A model generated the notes under the pieces. That model made no database searches. It saw only the letters and a program-made list of their open reading frames with translations, and was not told the origin of the DNA. A program made the position numbers and the translations under genes. DNA of 64,000 bases from Sulfobacillus thermosulfidooxidans DSM 9293 (lineage in GTDB: Bacteria; Bacillota; Sulfobacillia; Sulfobacillales; Sulfobacillaceae): contig NZ_FWWY01000001.1 in NCBI RefSeq assembly GCF_900176145.1, positions 315,517 to 379,516 of the forward strand. The letters are read 5' to 3'. Shown piece by piece: positions 51,366-59,400 of this stretch (within the stretch, counting starts at the first letter, position 1; the number at the start of each line of letters is the position of its first letter).

Positions 51366-52973
51366 GTGAGTGTGGCAGATTGTATGGCTATGAAAAAAGA
51401 CCAACCTGATTTATACGCAGATTGGACCAACTTAACTCAGGATGTTCTCTTTCGTATCGACCAGCTATTACAACGTCTGACCGAAGGCAATGATTTGCCG
51501 TCTTTGTCCCAAGTGGGTCCATTATTAACGGCCACGTTTAAACCGAGCCCGGATTTGGTGATTCGGACGGTGGAAACGCCGGCAATCAAGCCACAGGGCG
51601 CATTGCTCGCCTATCTTTCCACGATTGTCGATGCCAAGCAGGTGGATCAGGATGTCGCGGCTGCCTTGATCAGTTCGCCGGCTCCTCCTGACCAATGGGA
51701 CCGGGTGCCTATTAGTCAAGCTCCTGTCAAGCGGATTACGACTTGGACGGATGTACTTCAGCATTTAGCCCAGGGATGGACCCTTATTTTTGCGCCAGAA
51801 ATCACGTGGGCTTGGGGAGTCGACACCACCAAATTTCCTTCCCGAAGTATTGGCCGGCCCCAAACAGAGCTCACAATTCGCGGTCCCATGGACGCGTTCA
51901 CGGAACTGCTCACCACCCAAATGGGTCAATTGCGGCAACGCTTTCATGATCCGGCTTTGACTTTTCATCCTATAACTTTAGGTCAAAGACAGCATACCGA
52001 CGTGGCTGTAGCCTATCTTCGAGGCCTAGCCAATCCCGCTCTTATCGACCAAATCATCCAACGATTAAAGACGATTGATTTCGATGGGCGCTCCAATGCC
52101 TCGGAAATCGCGGGGTTAATCCGGGATCATCCCCAGTCCATCTTTCCAACCATTCGTTCCACGGAACGGGTCGATATTGCTACCCGCGCTCTACTAGAAG
52201 GCAAAGCCGTGATTTTGGTCGACGGCGACCCATTTATTCTGATCGCTCCTGCACCCTTAGCCGATTTCTACCGTACGGCCATGGATTACTCGGGAGCCTG
52301 GTATGATGTTTCCTTTGTGCGCGTGATCCGTCTTTTTGGATGGATCATGGGAATCTATCTGCCCGCTTTGTATATTGCTTTAACAGAGGTTAATACCAAT
52401 CTTTTGCCGCCAGCCCTCTTAATTTTAATAGCGGGTGACCACGCCGGACTGCCCTTTACCCCACTCGTCGAGGCGCTCCTCATGGTCTTAGTGATCGAGG
52501 TCTTGCGTGAAGCAGCCTTGCGACTTCCCAAGGCGTTGTCGACGACCATTGGCACCGTCGGCGCCATCGTGGTGGGCACTGCGGTGGTAAAAGCCGGGCT
52601 GGTGAGCCCACAAATGATCGTCGTCATCACCTTAACCGCACTCAGTTTTTATTCGGTGCCAGTTTATGATCTGACCGGAACATGGCGTCTTGTTAATGCT
52701 GTCATGCTTCTTGCCAGCGCCATGCTAGGCTTATATGGCATCATATGGGTCACCATGGTGGTCATGGGTTTTCTTACAGACTTGACATCGTTTGGCACCC
52801 CTTATTTTGTTCCCTTTGCCCCTTTTCGGTTGACAGACTGGCGCGATCTTTTTATTCGACAGCCGTGGACGCGCTTTCGCCATCGTCTCACCACCGCCCG
52901 CCCAAGAGACATCCGAACCATGGGCCACTCCCATAATGTGCCCCCACCCCATTTAAAGAAAGGACGATCCTAA
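51366..52973 (+). CDS. gerA: spore germination receptor subunit A (GerA/GerKA family)
   Basis: A 535-residue protein with a soluble N-terminal domain (about residues 1-310) and a membrane domain with helices from VIRLFGWIMGIYLPALYIAL onward. AILVDGDPFILIAPAP-like AVILVDGDPFILIAP and GDHAGLPFTPLVEALLMVLVIEVLREA are family hallmarks. With GerB and GerC it forms a nutrient germinant receptor in the inner spore membrane. The start is uncertain: GTG 51366 has no good ribosome site, and ATGs at 51384 and 51390 are alternatives. Expression is expected in the forespore. Confidence 0.88.
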   Translation: MSVADCMAMKKDQPDLYADWTNLTQDVLFRIDQLLQRLTEGNDLPSLSQVGPLLTATFKPSPDLVIRTVETPAIKPQGALLAYLSTIVDAKQVDQDVAAALISSPAPPDQWDRVPISQAPVKRITTWTDVLQHLAQGWTLIFAPEITWAWGVDTTKFPSRSIGRPQTELTIRGPMDAFTELLTTQMGQLRQRFHDPALTFHPITLGQRQHTDVAVAYLRGLANPALIDQIIQRLKTIDFDGRSNASEIAGLIRDHPQSIFPTIRSTERVDIATRALLEGKAVILVDGDPFILIAPAPLADFYRTAMDYSGAWYDVSFVRVIRLFGWIMGIYLPALYIALTEVNTNLLPPALLILIAGDHAGLPFTPLVEALLMVLVIEVLREAALRLPKALSTTIGTVGAIVVGTAVVKAGLVSPQMIVVITLTALSFYSVPVYDLTGTWRLVNAVMLLASAMLGLYGIIWVTMVVMGFLTDLTSFGTPYFVPFAPFRLTDWRDLFIRQPWTRFRHRLTTARPRDIRTMGHSHNVPPPHLKKGRS

Positions 52974-54071
52974 ATGGCCTGGCGGCATTTTAAACCATGG
53001 ATTATCTTACTCCTTCTCCCCCTTATCACGGGGTGCTGGGATCAACGACCTATCGAGCAAGAAGCGATTGTCGTTGGCATGGGAGTGACACGTCATCATC
53101 AGTGGACGATGGTTTTTCCCAATGTCGCGGTCAGCGTCGGTAGTCTCACCGGCATCCCACCGAGCCAGCAGTTTTATGCCGTTACGGTGAAAGCCAAAAC
53201 ATGGCCCCAAGCATTAGAAGAAGCGCAAGCCGCTATCGATCGCAATATTTCCTTTGGGGAACTTCAGGTATTAGCATTGGATCGCCATCTGCCGACCTCC
53301 TCTGTCGCCGAAATTGTTGATGCATTAAATGCCATGGGTCCCATTCCCGCGACGTTTTGGTTGATAGCCGCACAAAGGGGTCCCTCGAGCCTTCTCACAC
53401 GGAGTTCTCCTCAAACTATCGTTCCCTATTATTACTTGTCGACTTATTTTGATTGCACCAATTGTCATGCCATCAACTTGGATCAACGTGAATGGCAATG
53501 GTGGGCTCAGTCCGAAACGCCGGGTATATCACCGTATATGCCTCTTGTCGTGCCCATTTCCGGAGGAATAACGGTTCGTCAAATTCTTGTTTATCCTCCC
53601 CAAGGTTCTCCTCAGTTAATGCCTGTCCCGGCCACGACAGGGTTTGCCTATCTCACTGGTCGCGTACTTCACTCCGTACTGACCGTACCCGTTGACTCTT
53701 ATAAGTTTGTGCTCGGCAAAGTAGGGGAATCCGTAAAGGTCCATGCCCACTTCGTTTCTCAAGCCGTGTCTGTGCGAGTGACAATTCATGCGCATGGCAT
53801 CATTATGTCGACACCTCCAGGGGTGGTTGTGACCCGTCATATGGAAGAAGTAGCATCTGAGAAGGCTGCCCAAGTCATTGCCGCATACGCCCTCTCGGCG
53901 ATACGATGGGCTAATAAAACCCATACCGATCCCTTTGGATTTGCCAAGAGTGCCGCATGGGCCCATCCCATCCTCGCTGCACAGTTCAGTCCTGAAAAGT
54001 TAACCCAATTACCTATTCGTGCGCAGGTTACCGTAAAATTTCAGGTACTCGGAGAAGGAGTTTCGCGATAA
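52974..54071 (+). CDS. gerC: spore germination receptor lipoprotein subunit C
   Basis: A 365-residue lipoprotein with signal peptide and lipobox LPLITGCWDQRPIEQEAIVVGMGV; Cys and the WD-R-x-I/E-x-x-A-x-V pattern are typical of Ger(x)C. The mature part is beta-rich, facing the outer side of the spore inner membrane. It needs Lgt for lipidation. It starts with ATG directly after the gerA stop, behind AAAGGACGATCCTAA, and its TAATGG junction overlaps gerB by one base. Confidence 0.9.
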   Translation: MAWRHFKPWIILLLLPLITGCWDQRPIEQEAIVVGMGVTRHHQWTMVFPNVAVSVGSLTGIPPSQQFYAVTVKAKTWPQALEEAQAAIDRNISFGELQVLALDRHLPTSSVAEIVDALNAMGPIPATFWLIAAQRGPSSLLTRSSPQTIVPYYYLSTYFDCTNCHAINLDQREWQWWAQSETPGISPYMPLVVPISGGITVRQILVYPPQGSPQLMPVPATTGFAYLTGRVLHSVLTVPVDSYKFVLGKVGESVKVHAHFVSQAVSVRVTIHAHGIIMSTPPGVVVTRHMEEVASEKAAQVIAAYALSAIRWANKTHTDPFGFAKSAAWAHPILAAQFSPEKLTQLPIRAQVTVKFQVLGEGVSR

Positions 54072-55177
54072 TGGAACCGATAGAACCCATTGGGCGCGGT
54101 CAATTTTTCTTACTGACGGCGGTCTCCGTCGTGGCAGGCGGTGTTTATATTTGGCCACAAACCGTGATTAGTGACTCCGGGCGTGACGCGGCTTGGGCCA
54201 TTGCCATATCGATTGCCACCGCCATGATTTTAGTCTGGTTACAGACACTCTGGCCTCCGAAAACAGTCGGGGCGACGGAACTCGGGCGCATGCACTCTTT
54301 ATGGGGAATTTTCCGCTGGCCCGTGTTTATGGCCACCGCTTTGCTCTATGTTCTGCTCGACGGGGCCTTGCTGGCGCTTTTTAGTCAGCTCTTATCCATC
54401 GCCTTTTATCCCCGCACTCCTCGGCTCGTGTTCACGCTCAGCATCACCGTGCTCTGCATCTGGTTTGCCAGTAAATCCCTGACGCACTTGGCCCGCACCG
54501 TGCAATTTTGGTTTCCTCTCGTTATTGGGTCTTTTCTTCTTCTCACCCTCTTATCTTTGGGGAATCTCCGCAATCCCATGGCCATTCTCCCCTCCAGTCA
54601 AATTCAGTTGCTTCCCATTGGTCGGGGGTTTGTGGCAACCTGGTATCTTTGGATCCAAGGGGAACTCATCGTGACAGCGGGAGGTCATGTCCGCGGCACC
54701 AGTTGGTCGGTCATCAGGCGATGGGCACTGGCCGCTATCCTGTTTCAAGGGTTCATTATCATTCTCATTTACGTGTTGGTCATTGGGACCTTGGGACCCA
54801 ACGCCGCCGATACCCTTGAATGGCCCTTGATTTATATTTTTTCGAATTTGACCGTACAAACAATATTCATTAGTCGCCCCGGACTCCTCATCATGATTGC
54901 GTGGGTCATCGCATTAATCCTGTATCTTGCGGTACATTTATGGGTCTTATCGAGTAATCTGCAAGAAGGCTGGCATCTCCGCAAACGTTATCGCATCATC
55001 TTAATCGCCGTCATTGCCGGGCTGTGGCTTCTCATTGCCCATTTTTTGCCCACTCCCATTGTCGCCACGCACTTGGTCGTAAGAGGTATCGACCCCGTCG
55101 CCTTAACGGTGACCGTTTTCACCACGGTCAGCGCGGTCGTGCTAAGCCTCTGGCATCACCATCGTCAGCGACTTTAG
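54071..55177 (+). CDS. gerB: spore germination receptor permease subunit B
   Basis: A 368-residue protein with ten helices of the GerAB/ArcD/ProY endospore germination permease family. GRGQFFLLTAVSVVAGGVYIWPQ is the N-terminal helix pattern, and RTVQFWFPLVIGSFLLLTLL and RGFVATWYLWIQGELIVTAGGHV follow. The B subunit holds the germinant-binding pocket. It overlaps gerC by one base. The gene order A-C-B differs from the classical A-B-C. No terminator is obvious, and degraded mobile-element sequence begins within 300 bases. Confidence 0.9.
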   Translation: MEPIEPIGRGQFFLLTAVSVVAGGVYIWPQTVISDSGRDAAWAIAISIATAMILVWLQTLWPPKTVGATELGRMHSLWGIFRWPVFMATALLYVLLDGALLALFSQLLSIAFYPRTPRLVFTLSITVLCIWFASKSLTHLARTVQFWFPLVIGSFLLLTLLSLGNLRNPMAILPSSQIQLLPIGRGFVATWYLWIQGELIVTAGGHVRGTSWSVIRRWALAAILFQGFIIILIYVLVIGTLGPNAADTLEWPLIYIFSNLTVQTIFISRPGLLIMIAWVIALILYLAVHLWVLSSNLQEGWHLRKRYRIILIAVIAGLWLLIAHFLPTPIVATHLVVRGIDPVALTVTVFTTVSAVVLSLWHHHRQRL

Positions 55178-55425
55178 TCAAATGCCACGATGACAACGAT
55201 ATGATTTCGCCACCAAAATCATTCTTAATTGCTCTTTGGCTCGACAATGATTATTGTCCATATTTTTCAAAGAGAGTTTTTTCCGCTGTGGCCGATTTCA
55301 GTCCATTCGCGTGCGACTCCACAGCCGTTTGTGACAAAGATCCCAAGAGGGTCAATGGGCGTAAAAATCGTCCGTTCGGTCTGTAAGGGGATGCGAAGGC
55401 CTTGAGCCGCTTTAACTCCCAATGT

Positions 55426-55639
55426 CTAGATGGTGACTTGCTGTAAGGCTTTCTTTAAGGCACGCGCCTCTTCGGGTGTCCCGTGTCTGGTGGCGGTCTG
55501 TACCACTTTGTGCACGAGACGAACCGATAACCCATGCCGGCGGGCGACAGCCGCCGCATTCTGGATATTCAGCGCTTCTTGGATGCACTGCGCTTTCAAT
55601 TCCGGGGTAATTGTTTTCGTATTCTCCCATGTATTTCAC
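55426..55639 (-). pseudogene. degenerate transposase OrfA-like remnant
   Basis: On the minus strand a 63-codon frame reads KTITPELKAQCIQEALNIQN..., AVARRHGLSVRLVHKVVQTA, TPEEARALKKALQQVTI and then a TAG. This is the HTH domain of an IS3-type OrfA transposase. Its first four codons (ATGGGAGAATAC, at 55639) are in another frame, so one extra base has disrupted the start. Nothing of OrfB remains downstream in a clear frame (55178-55425 shows no gene). The HTH is related in style to the remnant at 58483. Confidence 0.6.
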
Positions 55640-55861
55640 ATCCTTTCATAATGAACATGACGCCATAATTTTCCACGTCGATAACTGTATGGGAACGTAT
55701 CGCATTACGGACGGAATGTCTAGAAGCATTTGGGGGCTTAATAGAGACGTTAGCGCCCTGCTTCGAATCTCCCGTGACTCATGGTGGTTACCTTTAAACT
55801 GTAACGTCGGCACGGTTTCGTCGCTCCATATCTGGAGCCGCAGAACCCGGTCTTTATGCGT

Positions 55862-56296
55862 TCACGCGGTTTGCGTTTGGCGAATGTCCGCCTGCAATTG
55901 CTCCACAGTGCGGGTTAAGTCAATCACAAACGAAAACACTGATTGCCCGGGTTGGCGAAGCACCGACATCACTTCGTCTCCCCGCTTTTCAAACACGTCA
56001 TGTCCATTCGTGATGAGATACGTTTCGGCTAATGGGTTTTCTAGACTGCACATGTCGCGCAAGACCGCCACGACTTTCCGTAAGGATTGGAGACTAATGC
56101 CCGCATCCCGTAACTGCGCGGCCACCCGTAACGCCACCAGATCCCGGAAACTGTAAACCCGCCGGCTCCCTGTCCCGTGGGCCTGAACGAGACTCGGCGA
56201 CAAAAACCCACTCCGGTCCCAAAAGTGCAAGGTTTTGGCGTTAATCCCGGTTAGCCGCTCGACTTGAGCGGTCGGAAATCCCTCAGGTCGCGTCAT
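55862..56296 (-). CDS. MerR family transcriptional regulator
   Basis: A 144-residue regulator. The N-terminal winged helix reads PTAQVERLTGINAKTLHFWDRSGFLSPS and RRVYSFRDLVALRVAAQLRDAGISLQSLRKVVAVL, followed by a C-terminal coiled-coil part that would dimerise. No Cys cluster for metal sensing is seen. Its target is probably its own divergent promoter region, where a TAATCGA/TCGATTA palindrome overlaps the -10 of the neighbouring gene. ATG 56296 follows AAGGAGGTAACAAGC. It sits in an accessory region. About 200 bases downstream (55640-55861) contain no gene that I can see. Confidence 0.85.
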   Translation of the reverse strand: MTRPEGFPTAQVERLTGINAKTLHFWDRSGFLSPSLVQAHGTGSRRVYSFRDLVALRVAAQLRDAGISLQSLRKVVAVLRDMCSLENPLAETYLITNGHDVFEKRGDEVMSVLRQPGQSVFSFVIDLTRTVEQLQADIRQTQTA

Positions 56297-56309
56297 GCTT
56301 GTTACCTCC

Positions 56310-56354
56310 TTGTGTGATCGGGATAAACGTCCTATAATCGAAATGACTCGATTA
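56310..56354 (+). promoter_or_regulatory. promoter of the zinc-ribbon gene with MerR operator candidate
   Basis: TTGTGT (56310-56315) and TATAAT (56333-56338) are spaced by 17 bases, about 65 bases before the ATG at 56405. The inverted repeat TAATCGAaatgacTCGATTA (56335-56354) overlaps the -10 and extends downstream. MerR regulators usually bind between the -35 and -10; here the site is shifted, which would favour repression. Confidence 0.65.
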
Positions 56355-56404
56355 GAGTTTAGCTATCCATTAACAGATTGACAAGTATGGTGGAGGAAAA
56401 ACTC

Positions 56405-56863
56405 ATGAACACGTTTTTACGTCTGGTCCATGATCAAGACGGCTGCCGTAGCATCGTCCAAACAGACGTATATGACGATATTTTGGATTCACTGTATCTC
56501 GGTAGTCGAACCGTTCGCTTTATACGCCCCGACGGAGAAGAAGACTACGGAATCGTCACAGAAACACTGCCCGAACATCGCTGGGAAATCTGGAATCCGG
56601 GAAAACACTTCAACTTTACCGATCAACCTGATTGGCAATTTCGTGGAGAATTTCTTGACACCACGTGGTGTTGTCCCCACTGTAGGACACGGCTGAGACC
56701 TGACGATATCCAAGAGGTTTTGCTAAACGTTCGCATTGAAGTTTACCGGTGTGTTAACCCCGGGTGTGACCATTGCTCGACCCGAACTCCTATCATCACT
56801 CATACCCCAGAAGTAATGGGTGCCATAAAGACAGCTACTGCAGTCGCCATCCACTGCGGATAA
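56405..56863 (+). CDS. hypothetical protein with zinc-ribbon-like CxxC pairs
   Basis: A 152-residue protein of unknown function. Two Cys pairs, WCCPHCRTRLRPDDIQ (about residue 88) and YRCVNPGCDHCSTR (about residue 113), look like a zinc ribbon. The N-terminal half (LRLVHDQDGCRSIVQTDVYDD, VRFIRPDGEEDYGIVTET) has no family that I recognise. ATG 56405 follows GTGGAGGAAAAACTC. It is divergent from the MerR gene and precedes the Mrr-type nuclease, so it may be part of the same accessory unit; a DNA- or RNA-binding role is a guess. Confidence 0.7.
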   Translation: MNTFLRLVHDQDGCRSIVQTDVYDDILDSLYLGSRTVRFIRPDGEEDYGIVTETLPEHRWEIWNPGKHFNFTDQPDWQFRGEFLDTTWCCPHCRTRLRPDDIQEVLLNVRIEVYRCVNPGCDHCSTRTPIITHTPEVMGAIKTATAVAIHCG

Positions 56864-56923
56864 GGTAATTCCGCCACGGATTTTTGCAAAGAGATCCATC
56901 GGGAGGCAAGATTCCAAATCGCT

Positions 56924-57814
56924 ATGGCTCAGCTAACCCAACGCCGAATTGGCGAAATCATGCGAGCAGTGTTCGATGTTTTGGCGGAAAATCCTGACGG
57001 ATTGCCGGCACGCGAGGTCTTAGCGCAAGTCGAACAACGACTGCCGTTAACCGATTTTGAAAAAAGCACCTATCCAAAGCGACCTCATATACGACGATTC
57101 GAAAAAGTTGTCCGTTTTGCAACGATTGCCCCGGTTAAAGCAGGATGGCTTATTAAAGATAAAGGACAATGGATTCTCACCGATGCGGGTCGGTCGGCGT
57201 ATCACAGATTCACAGATCCGGTCGCCTTAAAACGTGAAGCGAACCGCCTCTATAAACAATGGCATGCCACGTTAACGGGCGACGACAGTAACGGGGAATC
57301 GACAGAAACCGACCAAGATATGCCGGACCCCAGCAGTATTGTGGAAGAAGCCGAAGAAACGGCGTGGGCTCAAATTAAGGACTATCTCCGACATCTCAAT
57401 CCCTTTGATTTTCAAAATCTGGTCGCAGCTTTATTACGTAGCATGGGATATTTCGTCGAGTGGATCGCTCCTCCTGGACCCGATGGCGGTATCGATATTG
57501 TCGCCCATACCGATCCCCTAGGAGCCAAGGGTCCTCGCATTCTCGTTCAGGTGAAGCATCGAGACAACAAGGCAACAGTCGAGGAACTACGATCATTTCT
57601 GGCCATTCTGGGGGACTCCGACGTCGGGCTGTTTGTATCAACTGAAGGATTCACCGCCGAGGCTGAAAAAGTGGGGCGGTCTCAAGAGCGTCGACGCATC
57701 ATGCTTCTGAATCTCGAGCGGTTGTTTGATTTATGGGTGCAACACTACCCCGAAATCCCCGACACAGACCGAAAGCTATTGCCGTTGCGGCCCATTTACT
57801 ATTTGGTCCCCTAA
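56924..57814 (+). CDS. Mrr-type restriction endonuclease
   Basis: A 296-residue protein. The N-terminal part (residues about 1-105) is an Mrr_N winged-helix domain (PTKRPHIRRFEKVVRF-like, ending WILTDAGRSAYHRF). After an acidic linker (ESTETDQDMPDP) comes the Mrr_cat domain: PFDFQNLVAALLRSMGYFVEW, PDGGIDIVAH (catalytic Asp) and RILVQVKHRD (QxK). Mrr enzymes cut modified DNA as type IV restriction systems or can be toxic when activated. No methyltransferase is adjacent. ATG 56924 follows GGGAGGCAAG. It lies in an accessory region. Confidence 0.87.
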   Translation: MAQLTQRRIGEIMRAVFDVLAENPDGLPAREVLAQVEQRLPLTDFEKSTYPKRPHIRRFEKVVRFATIAPVKAGWLIKDKGQWILTDAGRSAYHRFTDPVALKREANRLYKQWHATLTGDDSNGESTETDQDMPDPSSIVEEAEETAWAQIKDYLRHLNPFDFQNLVAALLRSMGYFVEWIAPPGPDGGIDIVAHTDPLGAKGPRILVQVKHRDNKATVEELRSFLAILGDSDVGLFVSTEGFTAEAEKVGRSQERRRIMLLNLERLFDLWVQHYPEIPDTDRKLLPLRPIYYLVP

Positions 57815-57863
57815 TGGAATAGTGCTCTCGCCTGCATCTGAAAATAATAAAGAAGAGGTATGC

Positions 57864-58277
57864 TTGATTTACATGATATGGTTGTGGCTCAAAGCGAATA
57901 CAACACCTATTGAAGCAGCTAGTGGAGTGTTCAGTGTAGCGGATGTAGTGACAATGGGTTTGTTGTCGTGGCGAGCTTCGAACCAGATGTCCAAGGAGAT
58001 GGTCTCGCAACACCGCCTAGCAGTTGCACCGGTGAAATCGGTGAAATAGGGAAAACGCTATCAATTTGCGGATAGTAAAAATCAATGGCCGACAACCGAA
58101 CAGAGCTATCGCCTGGAGATTGACGGCCACAATCGGAATCTCGTGGTGATCTGGACCCACGAGCCTTCGTCGTGTCCCATTATCGTAGAAGCAGAGTATT
58201 ATGACCTCCTCGGAGAGCGCCACGAGGTACATAAAGTGAAAATCATTTTAGAACAGCTCACAACGAGGGTCATGTGA
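57864..58277 (+). pseudogene. small membrane-anchored protein gene interrupted by an amber codon
   Basis: From TTG 57864 (AAGAAGAGGTATGC upstream) the frame reads a hydrophobic start (LIYMIWLWLKANTT), IEAASGVFSVADVVTMGLLSW, then a TAG at 58047-58049, and continues in the same frame as GKRYQFADSKNQWPTTEQSY, LEIDGHNRNLVVIWTHEPSS, VEAEYYDLLGERHEVHKVKI to a TGA. The part after TAG looks coding (beta-rich, no further stop for 75 codons). The simplest reading is one gene of 137 codons broken by a nonsense mutation. No family is recognised. Confidence 0.6.
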
Positions 58278-58374
58278 CGTTAATCTAAATCTATCGAATG
58301 TCTAGGATTTACACAGTTTGATCTCTCGAATTCCAAACGACTTCCTTCGCGGTACGGAATAGCACAAAAAAAAC

Positions 58375-58402
58375 AGGCCCGGAATCCAAGGGTTCCGGGC
58401 CT
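58375..58402 (-). terminator. orphan intrinsic terminator
   Basis: AGGCCCGGAA pairs with TTCCGGGCCT around an 8-base loop, and on the minus strand eight T residues follow after CTG. No intact minus-strand gene ends nearby; the closest ends at 58903. It may belong to a lost gene of a mobile element. Confidence 0.8.
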
Positions 58403-58482
58403 CATCGATGGCGTTCCCACTTTCGGTACGCCATCCAATCGCGATCTCTCCTGGTAGGATTATTATCAATTCAGAGGAAAGA

Positions 58483-58848
58483 ATGTGTACAAAGAGTCAC
58501 ACCGATTCACCGGAATTCAAACAACAGATTGTTCAAGAAGCTCAAGACACGCAAAATGCGCCATGGGTCGCTCGTCGTCATCAGCTCAGTCCGTCCATGG
58601 TGCGTCGCTGGGTGCATGAGGCCGTCAAATCAGCGCACCATCCCCACCGGTTTAATCTCCAATATCTAGACAATAGTCCTGCTCGCATGACATTCCATAT
58701 GTTTCACGCCGCCATCGCCACTCCCCCAGGATTAAGCGCGCGTCAGCCTCTCCACCATTTAAGAACTCGTGACCCACTCCGGCATCCAGACCACCACCCG
58801 GTACGTCGGCATGGGCGGGAAGAAATTGCGGTTGAAAAACTAATTTAA
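58483..58848 (+). pseudogene. transposase OrfA-like fragment
   Basis: ATG 58483, with AGAGGAAAGA upstream, starts a frame with an IS3-type HTH: SPEFKQQIVQEAQDTQNAPW then VARRHQLSPSMVRRWVHEAV, about residues 8-45. After HHPHRF the sequence stops resembling any transposase and becomes His/Pro-rich up to 58848. The element is therefore cut off after the HTH, probably by deletion or insertion. The HTH is similar in pattern to the remnant at 55426. Confidence 0.6.
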
Positions 58849-58902
58849 CATCTATCCCTCGATATAAACTGCCAGTTATAAACAGAAGGACAGTCCCTTG
58901 GG

Positions 58903-59121
58903 TTATCCGATCCATGCTCGCGCTTGGTCCACGATGACTTGGACTGAGGACCCCACGAACATATTGACAGGCATAGTTTGTGCACCGATGCCTGATGAGA
59001 AAACGGACGGAACCTGACCGCAGAGGCCAACGAACGGTTCAGATTCGGAGTAGCTGAGAAAAAATAGCTGGCCCTTGGTATTCCTTAGCATTATGGTTCT
59101 GTCAAAATTAGGCATTTCCAT
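58903..59121 (-). CDS. hypothetical 72-residue protein
   Basis: ATG 59121 has a strong ribosome site, GGAGGTG six bases upstream. The protein starts MEMPNFDRTIMLRNTKGQLF and continues with a mostly hydrophobic, beta-prone part (FLSYSESEPFVGLCGQVPSV, VNMFVGSSVQVIVDQARAWI). No family is recognised, and no signal peptide or membrane segment is clear. The ribosome site is the main evidence for it being real. It lies between the transposase remnant and the tRNA. Confidence 0.45.
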   Translation of the reverse strand: MEMPNFDRTIMLRNTKGQLFFLSYSESEPFVGLCGQVPSVFSSGIGAQTMPVNMFVGSSVQVIVDQARAWIG

Positions 59122-59301
59122 AGGCTACACCTCCAAACCTAAGCCTAGCCACTGCTCGTCCCCTGCAAGGCTCTTTCGTGGGGAGGGCTAGTTTCTGGGA
59201 TGGGTTATGAAGATGGTGATGCCGACCACGCAAATCCAGCATCTGGGAGCAACAAACCCGCAAAACGTGACACTGTGCGGATTTTCGGCGCAAAATAAAA
59301 A

Positions 59302-59376
59302 TGGTGCGCCCGAAGGGACTCGAACCCCTGCTTCAGGCTCCGGAGGCCTGCGTGATATCCACTTCACCACGGGCGC
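59302..59376 (-). tRNA. tRNA-Arg (anticodon CCG)
   Basis: On the minus strand the acceptor arm GCGCCCG pairs with CGGGCGC, followed by A and an encoded CCA. The anticodon stem CAGGC/GCCTG holds the loop CTCCGGA, giving anticodon CCG. The T arm contains GGTTCGAGTCC. It reads the codon CGG. The 5' end is 24 bases after the panE stop, so it may be transcribed from panE or from its own TATAAT-containing promoter (59390 region). Confidence 0.95.
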
Positions 59377-59400
59377 AAACGCTCAATTATAATATCACGT

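Noticed and set aside
55024-55386. Plus-strand open frame of about 120 codons past gerB
   Set aside because: It overlaps the gerB coding end in another frame and has a composition unlike a protein; no start signal is seen.
58047-58049. TAG in the small membrane protein as a pyrrolysine codon
   Set aside because: Pyrrolysine is confined to methylamine methyltransferases and few lineages; nothing here resembles them. A nonsense mutation is simpler.
58652-58915. Minus-strand open frame of about 87 codons
   Set aside because: It has no ribosome site or family features, its start overlaps the end of the better-supported 72-residue frame, and it is antisense to the transposase fragment.
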